NCBI RefSeq assembly: GCF_019977335.1
Contig: NZ_AP024653.1
Span: forward strand, 992,001-1,056,000
Direction of reading: 5' to 3'
DNA from: Arthrobacter sp. NicSoilB4
GTDB taxonomy: Bacteria > Actinomycetota > Actinomycetes > Actinomycetales > Micrococcaceae
Length of the DNA: 64,000 nt
Of this stretch, positions 54,614 to 63,298 are shown one piece after another. How positions within the stretch are numbered: the stretch's first letter is position 1; every line of letters begins with the position of its first letter. The position numbers were made by a program, and so were the translations under genes. Under the pieces are notes generated by a model that was given only the letters and a program-made list of their open reading frames with translations, had not been told where the DNA came from and did not search any database.

Positions 54614-54633
54614 GCCCGCCCTTCCCTAGCCAC

Positions 54634-54666
54634 AGAAGACCCCCGTCCACCGGACGGGGGTCTTCT
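54634..54666 (+). terminator. Terminator after the branched-chain binding protein
   Basis: AGAAGACCCCCGTCC (54634-54648) pairs perfectly with GGACGGGGGTCTTCT (54652-54666) around a 3-nt loop, 20 nt after the stop codon. Confidence 0.85.
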
Positions 54667-54893
54667 GCGTGCGGGGCAGGTGTGAAGCGGGGGGAGGTGC
54701 TGCGCCACGCAGGGCAGGCTTTTGGCCGCTGCCGGGTCGCCCGACGCCGGTAAACCGGCCCATCGCGCCGGGCACAGGTCCAATACTCCGCGCCCCGTGA
54801 CGCCACCGCCGGGCCGCCGACGGCAGCAGGAGCTCCAGGGCCGACCGGACGCGTACCTTGGACCACCAAACGGAGGGCGGCGGGGTCGGGCGC

Positions 54894-55104
54894 GCGACGG
54901 AATCGGACGAGGGCTGCGCGGATCCGAGGGGCGCTGGTCCGGAACCGGTGCGGAAACGATCGAAGGGCGCAGCCGCCTGGCAGGTGGCTGCGGGGCTGGC
55001 GCTTGGTGGGCCTCCTGAGGGCTGCAGAAACGGATAAGTGCGACGGAATCGGACGAGGGCAGCGCGGATCCGAGGGGCGCTGGTCCGGAACCGGTGCGGA
55101 AACG
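54894..55104. repeat. Two 65-nt direct repeats in the gap between the facing importer genes
   Basis: Copies at 54894-54958 and 55040-55104 match at 64 of 65 positions, beginning GCGACGGAATCGGACGAGGG and ending CCGGTGCGGAAACG, with an 81-nt spacer. The stretch 54667-55145 holds no gene: the open frames there lack start signals and family similarity. The repeat may be part of a larger repeated family. Confidence 0.7.
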
Positions 55105-55145
55105 TATCGTGAGGGTGCCAGGACGGAACCATGCCCGCCGGGCAC

Positions 55146-55183
55146 GCAGAAGGGCCGCCACCGGCTGGTGACGGCCCCTCTGC
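55146..55183 (-). terminator. Probable terminator after livF
   Basis: GCAGAAGGGCCG (55146-55157) pairs with CGGCCCCTCTGC (55172-55183) with one mismatch; an inner CACC/GGTG stem extends it. It lies 21 nt beyond the livF stop. No U-run follows on the minus strand. Confidence 0.5.
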
Positions 55184-55204
55184 TTGTGCGGTGTTGCCGG
55201 GTGA

Positions 55205-55978
55205 CTAGTCGACGGTGTCGGCGAGGGTGCCCAGGTACAGCTGGATGACCTTCGGGTCCTTCATGAGCTCCCTGCCCGTGCCTGTGTACGCGTCCTTGCC
55301 CTGGTCCAGGACATAGCCGCGGTCACAGATCTGCAGGCAGCGCCGCGCATTCTGCTCTACCATGATGACCGAGACCCCTGCGCGGTTGATCTCGTGAACC
55401 CGGAGGAACGTCTCATCCTGCTTGACGGGGGAGAGACCCGCGGAGGGCTCGTCGAGCAACAGCACGGCCGGGTCCATCATGAGGGCGCGTCCCATAGCAA
55501 CCATCTGGCGTTCGCCGCCCGAGAGCGAGCCCGCGCGCTGGGCACGCCGCTTGCCGAGCTCCGGAAACAGGCCCGTGACGAAGTCGAAGCGCTCCGCAAA
55601 GTCCTTGGGCCGCTGGAACATGCCCATCTGGAGGTTCTCCTCGATGGTCAGCGCCGCGAACACGTTGTTGTTCTGCGGCACGAAACCGATGCCCCGGCTG
55701 ACCAGCTTGTTGGCCTTGAGCCCGGTGATGTCCTGGCCGCGGACCACAACGGAACCCGAGTGGACCTTGACCAGACCGAACATCGCCTTCAGCAGCGTCG
55801 ACTTACCGGCGCCGTTAGGGCCGATGATGCCGATCAGCTCACCCTTGCGGGCCTCGATGCTGCAGCCGTTGAGGATGTTGACGCCCGGGATGTAGCCGGC
55901 CACCAGGTCGGTGACCTTGACGACCGAATCCTCGTCCTGGACGGGCTTTGCGGCGGCTGCCGCGCTGGTGGCGCTCAT
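55205..55978 (-). CDS. livF: Branched-chain amino acid ABC transporter ATP-binding protein LivF
   Basis: LivF (257 aa), ATPase of the importer. Motifs: Walker A GPNGAGKST, Q-loop FVPQNNNVFAALT, signature LSGGERQMVAMGRAL, Walker B LLLDEPSAGLSP and switch VMVEQNA. The N-terminus is slightly extended (SATSAAAAAKPVQDEDSVVKV). Its start overlaps the livG stop by 4 nt (ATGA), so the two ATPases are translated together. It is the last gene of livHMGF. Confidence 0.95.
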   Translation of the reverse strand: MSATSAAAAAKPVQDEDSVVKVTDLVAGYIPGVNILNGCSIEARKGELIGIIGPNGAGKSTLLKAMFGLVKVHSGSVVVRGQDITGLKANKLVSRGIGFVPQNNNVFAALTIEENLQMGMFQRPKDFAERFDFVTGLFPELGKRRAQRAGSLSGGERQMVAMGRALMMDPAVLLLDEPSAGLSPVKQDETFLRVHEINRAGVSVIMVEQNARRCLQICDRGYVLDQGKDAYTGTGRELMKDPKVIQLYLGTLADTVD

Positions 55979-57078
55979 TCTGTGTCCTTCTCTGTGCGGG
56001 TCGGCTCCTCGGCGCTGCGCCGGCCACGCGCCGGACCGCTGGTGTCCGGCGTCGCGGGCGAATCCGTTTCACTGGCGACGACATCGAGCGAGATGATGCC
56101 GGCGTTTTCGGTGCCGACGATCGATTCCTCGTCAGCAACCAGTTCGGCGGCGAGCTCCTTGATCCCTTCCGAGTCGCCGAGATCCACGTCGTGGTGGGCG
56201 CCCAGGTAGGCGTCGATCACGGCCGGGTTCTTCATGACTTCGCCGGGCGGGCCTTCGGCCACAATCTTGCCCTCGGCCATAACGACGACCCAGTCCGCGA
56301 TGTGCCGGACCATGTGCATGTCGTGCTCGACGAACAGCACGGTCATGCCCTCGGCCTTGAGGTTCTTGATGTGATCCAGCAAGGACTGCGTCAGGGCCGG
56401 GTTCACACCAGCCATCGGCTCGTCGAGCATAACGAGCTTGGGCCGGACCATAAGGGAGCGTGCCATTTCCAGGAGCTTGCGCTGGCCGCCGGAGAGGGAC
56501 GCCGCATAGTCGTCCTTCTTGGCGTCCAGCTTGAACTTCTCCAGCAGGACGTTGGCTTCTTCGGTGATCTTTTTTTCCTGACCGCCCCAGATGCCCTTGA
56601 ACAGGGCCTTGGAGAGCCGTTCGCCGGACTGGTGGGAGGCGCCGAGCCGCATGTTCTCCATAACGGTGAGCTTGCCCATGACCTTGGTCAGCTGGAACGT
56701 GCGGACCATGCCCATCCGGGCCACCTTGTAGGAGGAGACCCCGGCCAGGCTGTTGCCCTCGAACTGCCACTTGCCCGAGTTCGGAGTGTCGAAGCCGGTC
56801 AGCAGGTTGAACAGGGTGGTCTTGCCCGCGCCGTTCGGTCCGATCAGTGCGGTGATCTTGTGCCGCGGGATTTCGAGGTACTCGACGTCGACGGCGTTGA
56901 TGCCGCCGAAGCTGCGGGTGACGTTCTCCGCCACCACGATCGGATCGCGCTTCTTGCAGCCGGGGGCGGCCTCGCCCGCGGCGATCGGGCGCGTGTCCGT
57001 CATGTAGTCGATATTTTCTGAATTTTCCGACGTTCCCGGGTTTTCCGGCTGTCGGGGTTCTTGGCTCTGCGTGCTCAT
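55975..57078 (-). CDS. livG: Branched-chain amino acid ABC transporter ATP-binding protein LivG with extra tails
   Basis: LivG (367 aa; usual length about 255). The ATPase core lies at about residues 45-300: Walker A GPNGAGKTT, FQLTKVMGKLTVMENM, signature LSGGQRKLLEMARSL, Walker B LVMLDEPMAGVNPA and the switch FVEHDM. Extra are a 44-residue N-terminus (SQEPRQPENPGTSENSEN) and a C-terminal tail of about 70 acidic residues (DDVDLGDSEGIKELAAELVADEESIV-like). The tail could be regulatory; nothing in it matches a domain I know. It starts 4 nt inside the livM stop (ATGA). Confidence 0.94.
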   Translation of the reverse strand: MSTQSQEPRQPENPGTSENSENIDYMTDTRPIAAGEAAPGCKKRDPIVVAENVTRSFGGINAVDVEYLEIPRHKITALIGPNGAGKTTLFNLLTGFDTPNSGKWQFEGNSLAGVSSYKVARMGMVRTFQLTKVMGKLTVMENMRLGASHQSGERLSKALFKGIWGGQEKKITEEANVLLEKFKLDAKKDDYAASLSGGQRKLLEMARSLMVRPKLVMLDEPMAGVNPALTQSLLDHIKNLKAEGMTVLFVEHDMHMVRHIADWVVVMAEGKIVAEGPPGEVMKNPAVIDAYLGAHHDVDLGDSEGIKELAAELVADEESIVGTENAGIISLDVVASETDSPATPDTSGPARGRRSAEEPTRTEKDTE

Positions 57079-58043
57079 GCGAACGCCAGCTCCTTCTTAT
57101 TGCCGAGGACACCCTGCGGCCTGAAAATCATCAGCAGCATCAGCGCGACACCCACCAGGATGTAGCGCAGCTGGCCCGCCTGGACGGTGTTCAGCCAGGT
57201 GATGGCGCCGGATTCGATCAGGCCGTACAGGATGCCTTGAGTGAGGGACAGCACCACCCAGAAGATCATGGCGCCGACGACCGGCCCCAGCACCGTGCCG
57301 AGGCCGCCGAGCAGCAGGCAGGTGTAGAGGAAGAACGTCAGCTCGGTGCCGTAGTTGGCCGGCTGGACTGCGCCGCGGGGGAGCGTGAAGATCATGCCGG
57401 CGAGGGCGCCGAGGACGCCACCGATGATCAGCGCCTGCATCTTGTAGGCGTACACGTTCTTGCCGAGCGAGCGGACGGCGTTTTCGTCCTCGCGGATGCC
57501 CTTGAGGACGCGTCCCCAGGGGCTGCGCATCAGCAGCCACACCAGGGTGCAAAACAGGGCCACAACGGCCCAGGCGACTACCCGGATGAAGAAGTCACGG
57601 TTGTTCATGCCCATGTAGGAACCCGGAGGGAACGGGTTCATGGCGTAGAAGTCACCTTCGAACGCGGCGAGGCCGTTGGCCGAACCGGTGATGGCGGTCA
57701 GCTGGTTGGTGGTAACGATGTAGCGGACGATTTCCGCCGCCGCGATCGTGACGATGGCGAGGTAATCGGCCCGCAGCCGGAGGGTTGGAATACCCAGCAG
57801 CAGGGCGAAAATGGCCGAGCAGACAACCGCGATCAGCAGGCCGACGAAGAACGGAACACCGAACGTCAGGGTGGAGATGGCGAAGCCGTAGGCCCCCACC
57901 GCCATGAAGCCGGCCTGGCCGAAGTTCAGCAGGCCCGAGTAGCCGAAGTGAACCGCAAGGCCGAGGGTGGCAAGGGCGTATGCCGCCGTCGTCGGGCTGA
58001 ACAGTTCGCCGGCAGCGCTGGAAAATATGAATCCGAAGTCCAT
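57075..58043 (-). CDS. livM: Branched-chain amino acid ABC transporter permease LivM
   Basis: LivM (322 aa), membrane permease with about nine hydrophobic segments. Segments ATLGLAVHFGYSGLLNFGQAGF and GAYGFAISTLTFGVPFFVGLL (in parts) are the typical LivM N-terminus, and LRADYLAIVTIAAAEIVRYI is the conserved mid-region. It forms the translocation path with LivH. The ATG at 58043 follows the livH stop by 9 nt. Confidence 0.94.
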   Translation of the reverse strand: MDFGFIFSSAAGELFSPTTAAYALATLGLAVHFGYSGLLNFGQAGFMAVGAYGFAISTLTFGVPFFVGLLIAVVCSAIFALLLGIPTLRLRADYLAIVTIAAAEIVRYIVTTNQLTAITGSANGLAAFEGDFYAMNPFPPGSYMGMNNRDFFIRVVAWAVVALFCTLVWLLMRSPWGRVLKGIREDENAVRSLGKNVYAYKMQALIIGGVLGALAGMIFTLPRGAVQPANYGTELTFFLYTCLLLGGLGTVLGPVVGAMIFWVVLSLTQGILYGLIESGAITWLNTVQAGQLRYILVGVALMLLMIFRPQGVLGNKKELAFA

Positions 58044-58052
58044 GGCTGTCTC

Positions 58053-59393
58053 CTAACCCACGCGCTCGCGCCGGCCCAAGATGCCTTGGGGCCGGATCAG
58101 AAGGACAATAATCATGATGAACAGTGCTCCCACGTATTTGAGGTCGGCGGCGAGGCCGAACACGGTGGTCAGCTCCACGAAGATACCGACGATGATGGAT
58201 CCGATCAGGGCACCCCACACCGTGCCGAGGCCGCCCAGGGTGACGCCCGCGAAGATGAGCAGCAGGATCTGCGAACCCATGTCGAACGTGACACCGGGCC
58301 GGTAGTACGCCCACAGGATGCCGCCGAGGGAGGCGAGCATGCCGCCGGTGACCCAGACAATCCGGATGACGGAGTCGACGTCGATGCCCGAGGCCGCCGC
58401 CAGTGCCGGGTTGTCGGCCACCGCGCGGGTGGCCTTACCGAGCCGCGTCTTGAGCAGGATGATGCCGAGGAGGGCAATGACCACGGCGCTGATCACGAGG
58501 GACCAAAGGTTGTTGGGGGAGATCGAGATCAGGCCGAGCTGGATCTCCGCGCTCTGGGCGAACGGCAGCTGCTGGGTGGCGCCGCCGAAGAAGAACTGGA
58601 TCACGTACCGGACCGCCAGGGCAAGGCCGATGCTGACGATCATCATCGGGACCAGGCCGGTGCCGCGGCGCCGCAGCGGCTTCCACAGGCCAGCGTCCTG
58701 GACGTAGCCGAATAGACCGCCGCCGAGCAGGGCCAGCAGGATGGCCAGCCAGAACGGGAGGTTCATGGCGTTGAACGCGAAGACGAGGACGGCGCCGAGG
58801 GTGACCATTTCACCGTGGGCGAAGTTGGTCAACCCGGTGGTTCCGAAGATCAGCGAGAGCCCCACGGAGGCGAGGGCCAGGAGAAGTCCGAAGCTCAGGC
58901 CGGCCACGAGGCGGTTGATCAGGTTCTGGCCGAAGTCCTGCTGCTGCACCACGATGCCTTCACCGAAGGCGAAGATCACGGAGAGGTTGGAGGTCTGGCT
59001 GAAGGTGACTTTGCGGGGGTTTTCCTGGCCGTCGGCGAGCTTGATGCCTTCCGGGAGGGTGGATTCATCCAGTTCGACTTCGTAGGTTCCCTGGGTGGGC
59101 ACGCCGATGGACCAGGAGCCGTTGGCACTCGACTTGGCCGTTCCGGTGAAGTCGCCGCTCTTGGCGGTAATGGTGACGTCAGCGATGGGCGCGCGGTCGT
59201 CGCCGCGCAGGAAGCCGCTGATGCTGTTCGTGAACGTGGTTGCCGACGGGGATGGTGTCGGAGAGGGGGTCGTGGCCTGGGATGCGGGCGCGACGATCAG
59301 CAGTAGCGCGGCCACGGCGGCAAAAACAGCCCCCACAGCTTTCAGCAGTCTGCCGCGCCGTCTCTGCGACAGGCCTCTCGGTGTGCTTCTCAA
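58053..59393 (-). CDS. livH: LivH permease with an N-terminal extracellular carboxypeptidase-regulatory-like domain
   Basis: Permease (446 aa; a plain LivH is about 290). Residues 1-40 are a signal-like start (LLKAVGAVFAAVAALLLIV), 41-55 a Thr/Pro/Ser linker, and about 56-142 a beta-rich Ig/CnaB-like or carboxypeptidase-regulatory-like domain (SGFLRGDDRAPIADVTITAK, TYEVELDESTLPEGI). The LivH permease follows from residue 157: NRLVAGLSFGLLLALASVGL and IFGTTGLTNFAHGEMVTLG. The start is a TTG at 59393 with GGAGG 8 nt upstream. The extra domain lies outside the cell and may help capture the substrate-loaded binding protein. First gene of livHMGF. Confidence 0.9.
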   Translation of the reverse strand: MRSTPRGLSQRRRGRLLKAVGAVFAAVAALLLIVAPASQATTPSPTPSPSATTFTNSISGFLRGDDRAPIADVTITAKSGDFTGTAKSSANGSWSIGVPTQGTYEVELDESTLPEGIKLADGQENPRKVTFSQTSNLSVIFAFGEGIVVQQQDFGQNLINRLVAGLSFGLLLALASVGLSLIFGTTGLTNFAHGEMVTLGAVLVFAFNAMNLPFWLAILLALLGGGLFGYVQDAGLWKPLRRRGTGLVPMMIVSIGLALAVRYVIQFFFGGATQQLPFAQSAEIQLGLISISPNNLWSLVISAVVIALLGIILLKTRLGKATRAVADNPALAAASGIDVDSVIRIVWVTGGMLASLGGILWAYYRPGVTFDMGSQILLLIFAGVTLGGLGTVWGALIGSIIVGIFVELTTVFGLAADLKYVGALFIMIIVLLIRPQGILGRRERVG

Positions 59394-59842
59394 AATGAAA
59401 ACCTCCACATGGGGGTGGTGTGGGTTGCGCCATTGCAACCGCTGCGAACAGTCAGGGTGACGGAGTGGTGCGTGGTGCGATGCGGTGGAGCGGAAGGGCT
59501 TGTGATATCCGTCACCCTATTTGGCCCATGTTACAGCCCGTTCGGGGCAAAGAATGCCGTCGCGAGCAGGCAGAACGTCGCGATCGGGTAACAACCGTGA
59601 AGCCCGGGGGGCAGGGTGGTTTACCCGCCCTAAAGTAAACTTTTGTTGTTCAGGAGTATGCCTTAACAGTCGATCCCCGCCGTGCGGGTAAGGGGTGCGG
59701 GAAAGCGGCCCGCAGGTCACGGTTGGGTTGCGGCAGGGGCGTCCCGGGAACTAACACTGCACGCCGGCTGTTGGAATTGGTAGCGTGTTGTCACCGCGCA
59801 CCACCGGATCATCACTTACCCCCTATTTGGAGGACACCCGCA
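59394..59842. other. Divergent intergenic region between livH and the Bax-inhibitor gene
   Basis: 449 nt without a convincing gene. It has the Shine-Dalgarno sites for livH (CCTCC at 59402-59406 on the plus strand) and for the right-hand gene (GGAGGA at 59829-59834). AT-rich stretches at 59500-59530 and 59628-59650 (TAAAGTAAACTTTTGTTGTT) are the likely promoters for the two directions. No clear palindrome was seen. Confidence 0.5.
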
Positions 59843-60781
59843 ATGGCACTTGGCGGAAACCCAGTCTTCAACGGAAAGAACTTCCGTGGAGCAACCCAGG
59901 CACCGCCTGCCCCGCAGGCTTTCGGACAGGGCCCCTACGGCCAGAACACTTACGGCCAGGGCCAGTTCGGCCAGAACACCTACGGCCAGGCCCAGTACGG
60001 CCAGACCCAGACCGGTTGGAACCCGGCCCAGCAGGGCATGACCCAGGACCAGCTCCAGGACATGTACAACCAGCCTGCCGCCGGCCCCGCCGATACGGGC
60101 CGCATGACCTATGACGATGTCATCATGAAGACAGCGGCCTGCCTCGGCGCAGTCGTTGCCGGCGCCGCCGTCACGCTCTTGGTGGCCGAAGGCCTGGCCT
60201 ACATGCTGATGATTGTCGGCGCGCTGGGCGGTTTCGTCCTGGCGCTCGTCAACACCTTCAAGAAGCAGCCCTCCCCGGCGCTGATCCTGGCCTACGCGGC
60301 GCTCGAGGGCCTTTTCCTCGGCGGGCTGACGCGGATCCTCGACGGCATGTTCCCGGGCGTCGGGCTGCAGGCCGTGATCGGGACGCTCTCCGTGTTCGCC
60401 GTGACGCTGGTGCTGTTCCGCAGCGGCAAGGTCCGGGCCACGCCGAAGGCCATGCGCTTCTTTATGATCGCCATGATCGGCTACGCCGTGTTCGCGCTCA
60501 TCAACATGGTGATGATGTGGACCGGCGCCGTCGATTCCCCGTTCGGACTGCGCACCGAGGTGGAAATCTTCGGGATCCCGCTGGGTGTCTTCATCGGCCT
60601 GCTGGCGATCGGCCTCGCCGCGTTCTCCCTGATCATGGACTTCACCAGCATCGAAGCCGGCGTCCGCAACGGCGCCCCGCAGCGCTTCTCGTGGACCGCG
60701 GCCTTTGGCCTCACGGTGACGCTGGTGTGGCTGTACGTCGAAATCATCCGCCTGCTGGCCATCCTCCGCGGCGACGAGTAA
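59843..60781 (+). CDS. Bax inhibitor-1 / YccA family membrane protein
   Basis: Membrane protein (312 aa) with about seven hydrophobic segments in the C-terminal 220 residues, including YDDVIMKTAACLGAVVAGAAV, AYAALEGLFLGGLTRILDG and ILFSLIMDFTSIEAGVRNGAP-type late segments (LIMDFTSIEAGVRNG is seen). It is of the YccA/BI-1 group, putative calcium-leak or stress channels. Residues 1-70 are a Gln/Gly/Tyr-rich tail with four YGQ-type repeats. The ATG at 59843 has GGAGGA about 8 nt upstream; the longer frame before it is rejected. A bidirectional terminator follows. Confidence 0.9.
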   Translation: MALGGNPVFNGKNFRGATQAPPAPQAFGQGPYGQNTYGQGQFGQNTYGQAQYGQTQTGWNPAQQGMTQDQLQDMYNQPAAGPADTGRMTYDDVIMKTAACLGAVVAGAAVTLLVAEGLAYMLMIVGALGGFVLALVNTFKKQPSPALILAYAALEGLFLGGLTRILDGMFPGVGLQAVIGTLSVFAVTLVLFRSGKVRATPKAMRFFMIAMIGYAVFALINMVMMWTGAVDSPFGLRTEVEIFGIPLGVFIGLLAIGLAAFSLIMDFTSIEAGVRNGAPQRFSWTAAFGLTVTLVWLYVEIIRLLAILRGDE

Positions 60782-60811
60782 CCACAGCCTGTAGCTGAAG
60801 CCTGACCCAGA

Positions 60812-60840
60812 GGAGCCCCGCCGCGAGGCGGGGCTCCCCT
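60812..60840. terminator. Bidirectional terminator between the Bax-inhibitor gene and thiolase
   Basis: GGAGCCCCGCC (60812-60822) pairs perfectly with GGCGGGGCTCC (60827-60837) around a GCGA loop. It lies between two convergent genes and can end both transcripts. Confidence 0.8.
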
Positions 60841-60878
60841 TGCGTCTGCCCGGCCTATGCACCGGCTGCGAGGCGGGC

Positions 60879-62117
60879 TCAGCGCAGCCGCTCCAGCACC
60901 ACGGCCATGCCCTGGCCGCCGCCGACGCACAAAGTCGCCAGCCCAAGGGTCGCATCGCGTTCGCGGAGGCCGTTGAGGAGAGTGGTGGTCATCCGGGCGC
61001 CGGTCATGCCGAACGGGTGCCCCAGCGCGATGGCGCCGCCGTGGACGTTGAGCTTGTCATGGTCGATCCCGAGTTCCCTGGCGCTGGCGACCACCTGCAC
61101 CGCGAAGGCCTCGTTGAGTTCCACAAGATCGATGTCCTTGATCCCCAGCCCCGCAAGCTCCAGTGCCCGGCGGCTCGACTCCACCGGGCCCATGCCCATG
61201 AGTTCGGGGGAGAGGGCGCTGACGCCGGTGGAGACAATCCGGGCGAGCGGTTCCAGCCCCAGTTCACGGGCCCGGTCATCGCTCATCACGACGACGGCGG
61301 CCGCCCCGTCGTTCAGCGGGCAGGCGTTGCCGGCGGTAACGGTGCCCCCGGCGCGGAAGACAGGCTGCAGGGCGCTGACCGCCTCCAGCGTGACGCCGGC
61401 CCGCGGGGAGTCGTCCCGGCTGACCACCGTGCCGTCCTTGCGCGTGTAGGGCGTGATCTCGCGGGCAAAGAATCCGGACGCGGCAGCCGCTTCGGCTCGG
61501 TTCTGGCTCAGCACCGCCCAGGCGTCCTGGTCCGCCCGGCTGATGCCGAAGCTGGTGGCGACGTTTTCCGCGGTCTGGCCCATCGCTATGTAGATGTCCG
61601 GCATGCGGCCGCCCAGCCGCGGATCCGTCCACGGAGTATTGGACCCGGCCCTGGCGGTAGTTCGCTGGCGGGCGGCGTCAAAGAGCGGATTGTGTGTGCT
61701 GGCGTCCGTCTCTCCCGCGCCGGCCCAGTCCCGGTAGCGGGACACGGCCTCCACCCCGGCCGCGACGAACGCGTGCCCTTCGCCGGCTTTGATGGCGTGG
61801 AAGGCCATCCGGAGGGTCTGCAGGCTCGAGGCGCAGAAACGGTTGATCGTGGCGCCCGGGACATCGTCCAGCCCGGCGAGGATGGTGACCACGCGGGCCA
61901 TGTTGGAACCGGCTTCGCCGCTGGGCTCGGCGCAGCCCAGGTAGAGGTCGTCCAGGCCCCGTCCGGCGCCGTCGGCCGCGTCGAAGGACGGAATCCGGGC
62001 GAGGGCGGCGGCCACCATGGCGGCAGCCAGATCGTCGGGCCGTTCATCCTTCAGCGAGCCTTTGAAGGCCCGCCCGATCGGGCTTCTGGCAGTGGAAACA
62101 ATGACCGCTTCTGACAT
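60879..62117 (-). CDS. Thiolase (acetyl-CoA C-acyltransferase)
   Basis: Thiolase (412 aa), splitting 3-ketoacyl-CoA or condensing acyl-CoAs. The nucleophilic Cys95 is in TINRFCASSLQTLRM; the second conserved region is NVHGGAIALGHPFGMTGAR (His) and the final Cys in ATLCVGGGQGMAVVLE. It resembles the FadA/degradative type. The ATG at 62117 has TAGGCT 6 nt upstream, suggesting a leaderless mRNA. No acyl-CoA dehydrogenase or enoyl-hydratase lies next to it. It converges on the Bax-inhibitor gene, and galK lies 20 nt upstream on the same strand. Confidence 0.94.
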   Translation of the reverse strand: MSEAVIVSTARSPIGRAFKGSLKDERPDDLAAAMVAAALARIPSFDAADGAGRGLDDLYLGCAEPSGEAGSNMARVVTILAGLDDVPGATINRFCASSLQTLRMAFHAIKAGEGHAFVAAGVEAVSRYRDWAGAGETDASTHNPLFDAARQRTTARAGSNTPWTDPRLGGRMPDIYIAMGQTAENVATSFGISRADQDAWAVLSQNRAEAAAASGFFAREITPYTRKDGTVVSRDDSPRAGVTLEAVSALQPVFRAGGTVTAGNACPLNDGAAAVVVMSDDRARELGLEPLARIVSTGVSALSPELMGMGPVESSRRALELAGLGIKDIDLVELNEAFAVQVVASARELGIDHDKLNVHGGAIALGHPFGMTGARMTTTLLNGLRERDATLGLATLCVGGGQGMAVVLERLR

Positions 62118-62123
62118 GCGCCC

Positions 62124-62129
62124 AGCCTA
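62124..62129 (-). promoter_or_regulatory. -10 box for a leaderless thiolase transcript
   Basis: TAGGCT on the minus strand is followed by six bases and the ATG at 62117, just after the galK stop codon. Thiolase could also be read through from galK. Confidence 0.45.
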
Positions 62130-62137
62130 CGCTCCGG

Positions 62138-63298
62138 CTATGCCAGGCGCATCGCCCCGGCCGCGGGCCGGACGCTGAAGATGTCCGGCGCGGTATACCC
62201 GGCCTCAGCGAACGCCCGTCCGACGGCGTCGCGCACCTGCTGCTCGGCTGCCGCCGGGGTGAGCGCGATCGCGGAGCCGCCGAAACCGCCCCCGGTCATC
62301 CGGGCCCCGATCGCACCGGCGGCACGGGCGGCCTCCACCGCGAGGTCCAGTTCGGGGCAGGAAATCTCGAAGTCGTCCCGCATCGATGCGTGGGACGCAT
62401 CCAGCAGGGGACCGATCGCCTCCGGCCCGGTGCCTTCCAGGACCTTGACCGTCTGCAGGACCCGCTCATTCTCCGTCACCACATGCCGGACCCTGCGGAA
62501 CGTGACGGGGTCCAACAGGCCGCCCGCCTCGCCCAGGTCCTCCAGCCCGACGTCGCGCAGGGCACGCACGCCGAGGACTTCGGCACCCAGTTCGCAGGAG
62601 GCCCGCCGGTCGGCGTAGCCGCCGCCGGCGTGGGAATGCGACACCCTCGTGTCGATCACCAGCGTGACCAGCCCGGCGCTTTCGGCGTCGAACGGCACCA
62701 GCCGGATCCCCTGGTCGCGGCAGTCGAGGAAGAGAGCATGCCCGGCCGCCCCGCGCAGGGACGCCGACTGGTCCATGATGCCGGTGGGGGCACCGACGAA
62801 GTCGTTCTCGGCGCGCTGGGTGGCCAGGACCATGTCCCCGGCGCCGAGGTCCGCCCCGGCGAGCTCATTGAGTGCCGTGATGACGGCGCATTCAATTGCG
62901 TGCGACGAGGACAGCCCGGCGCCGCGGGGAACATCGGAGTCCAGCAGCAGGTCCAGGCCGCCGACGTCGAGTCCGCGCTGCTGCAGCGCCCATACGACAC
63001 CCAGCGGATACTTGGTCCATCCGCGCGCCGTTTCGCGGCTCAGGGAGCGGGCGTCCACCGTGGTCAGCCCCTGGTTGCCGAAGGTGGACAGCAGCCGGAT
63101 CGTGGAGTCCGAACGCAGCCGGACCGCCACCCGGGCTGTCCTGTCGATGGCAAAGGGAAGCACGAACCCCTCGTTGTAGTCCGTATGTTCGCCGATCAGG
63201 TTGACGCGGCCCGGCGCCTGCCACACGCCGTCCGCCGCCGCGCCGAAGACTGACTCGAACCTTCCGGCCAGGCGCGTGGCATCGAGGCGGAGCGTCAT
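62138..63298 (-). CDS. galK: Galactokinase
   Basis: GalK (386 aa), GHMP kinase phosphorylating galactose at C1 in the Leloir pathway. Motifs in order: GRVNLIGEHTDYNEGFVLP (galactose site, about residues 30-48), PRGAGLSSSHAIE (nucleotide loop) and MTGGGFGGSAIAL (third GHMP motif). The start is the ATG at 63298, which overlaps (ATGA) the stop of a 14-codon frame beginning at 63339. No Shine-Dalgarno lies before either; TATACC sits 8 nt before 63339. Divergent from galM, so the pair probably shares control. Confidence 0.94.
   Translation of the reverse strand: MTLRLDATRLAGRFESVFGAAADGVWQAPGRVNLIGEHTDYNEGFVLPFAIDRTARVAVRLRSDSTIRLLSTFGNQGLTTVDARSLSRETARGWTKYPLGVVWALQQRGLDVGGLDLLLDSDVPRGAGLSSSHAIECAVITALNELAGADLGAGDMVLATQRAENDFVGAPTGIMDQSASLRGAAGHALFLDCRDQGIRLVPFDAESAGLVTLVIDTRVSHSHAGGGYADRRASCELGAEVLGVRALRDVGLEDLGEAGGLLDPVTFRRVRHVVTENERVLQTVKVLEGTGPEAIGPLLDASHASMRDDFEISCPELDLAVEAARAAGAIGARMTGGGFGGSAIALTPAAAEQQVRDAVGRAFAEAGYTAPDIFSVRPAAGAMRLA

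Noticed and set aside
54626..55248. Several overlapping open frames around the 65-nt direct repeats
   Set aside because: All are Arg/Pro-rich, begin inside repeats or terminators, lack ribosome sites and exist in both strands' shadow frames; the repeat itself creates them.
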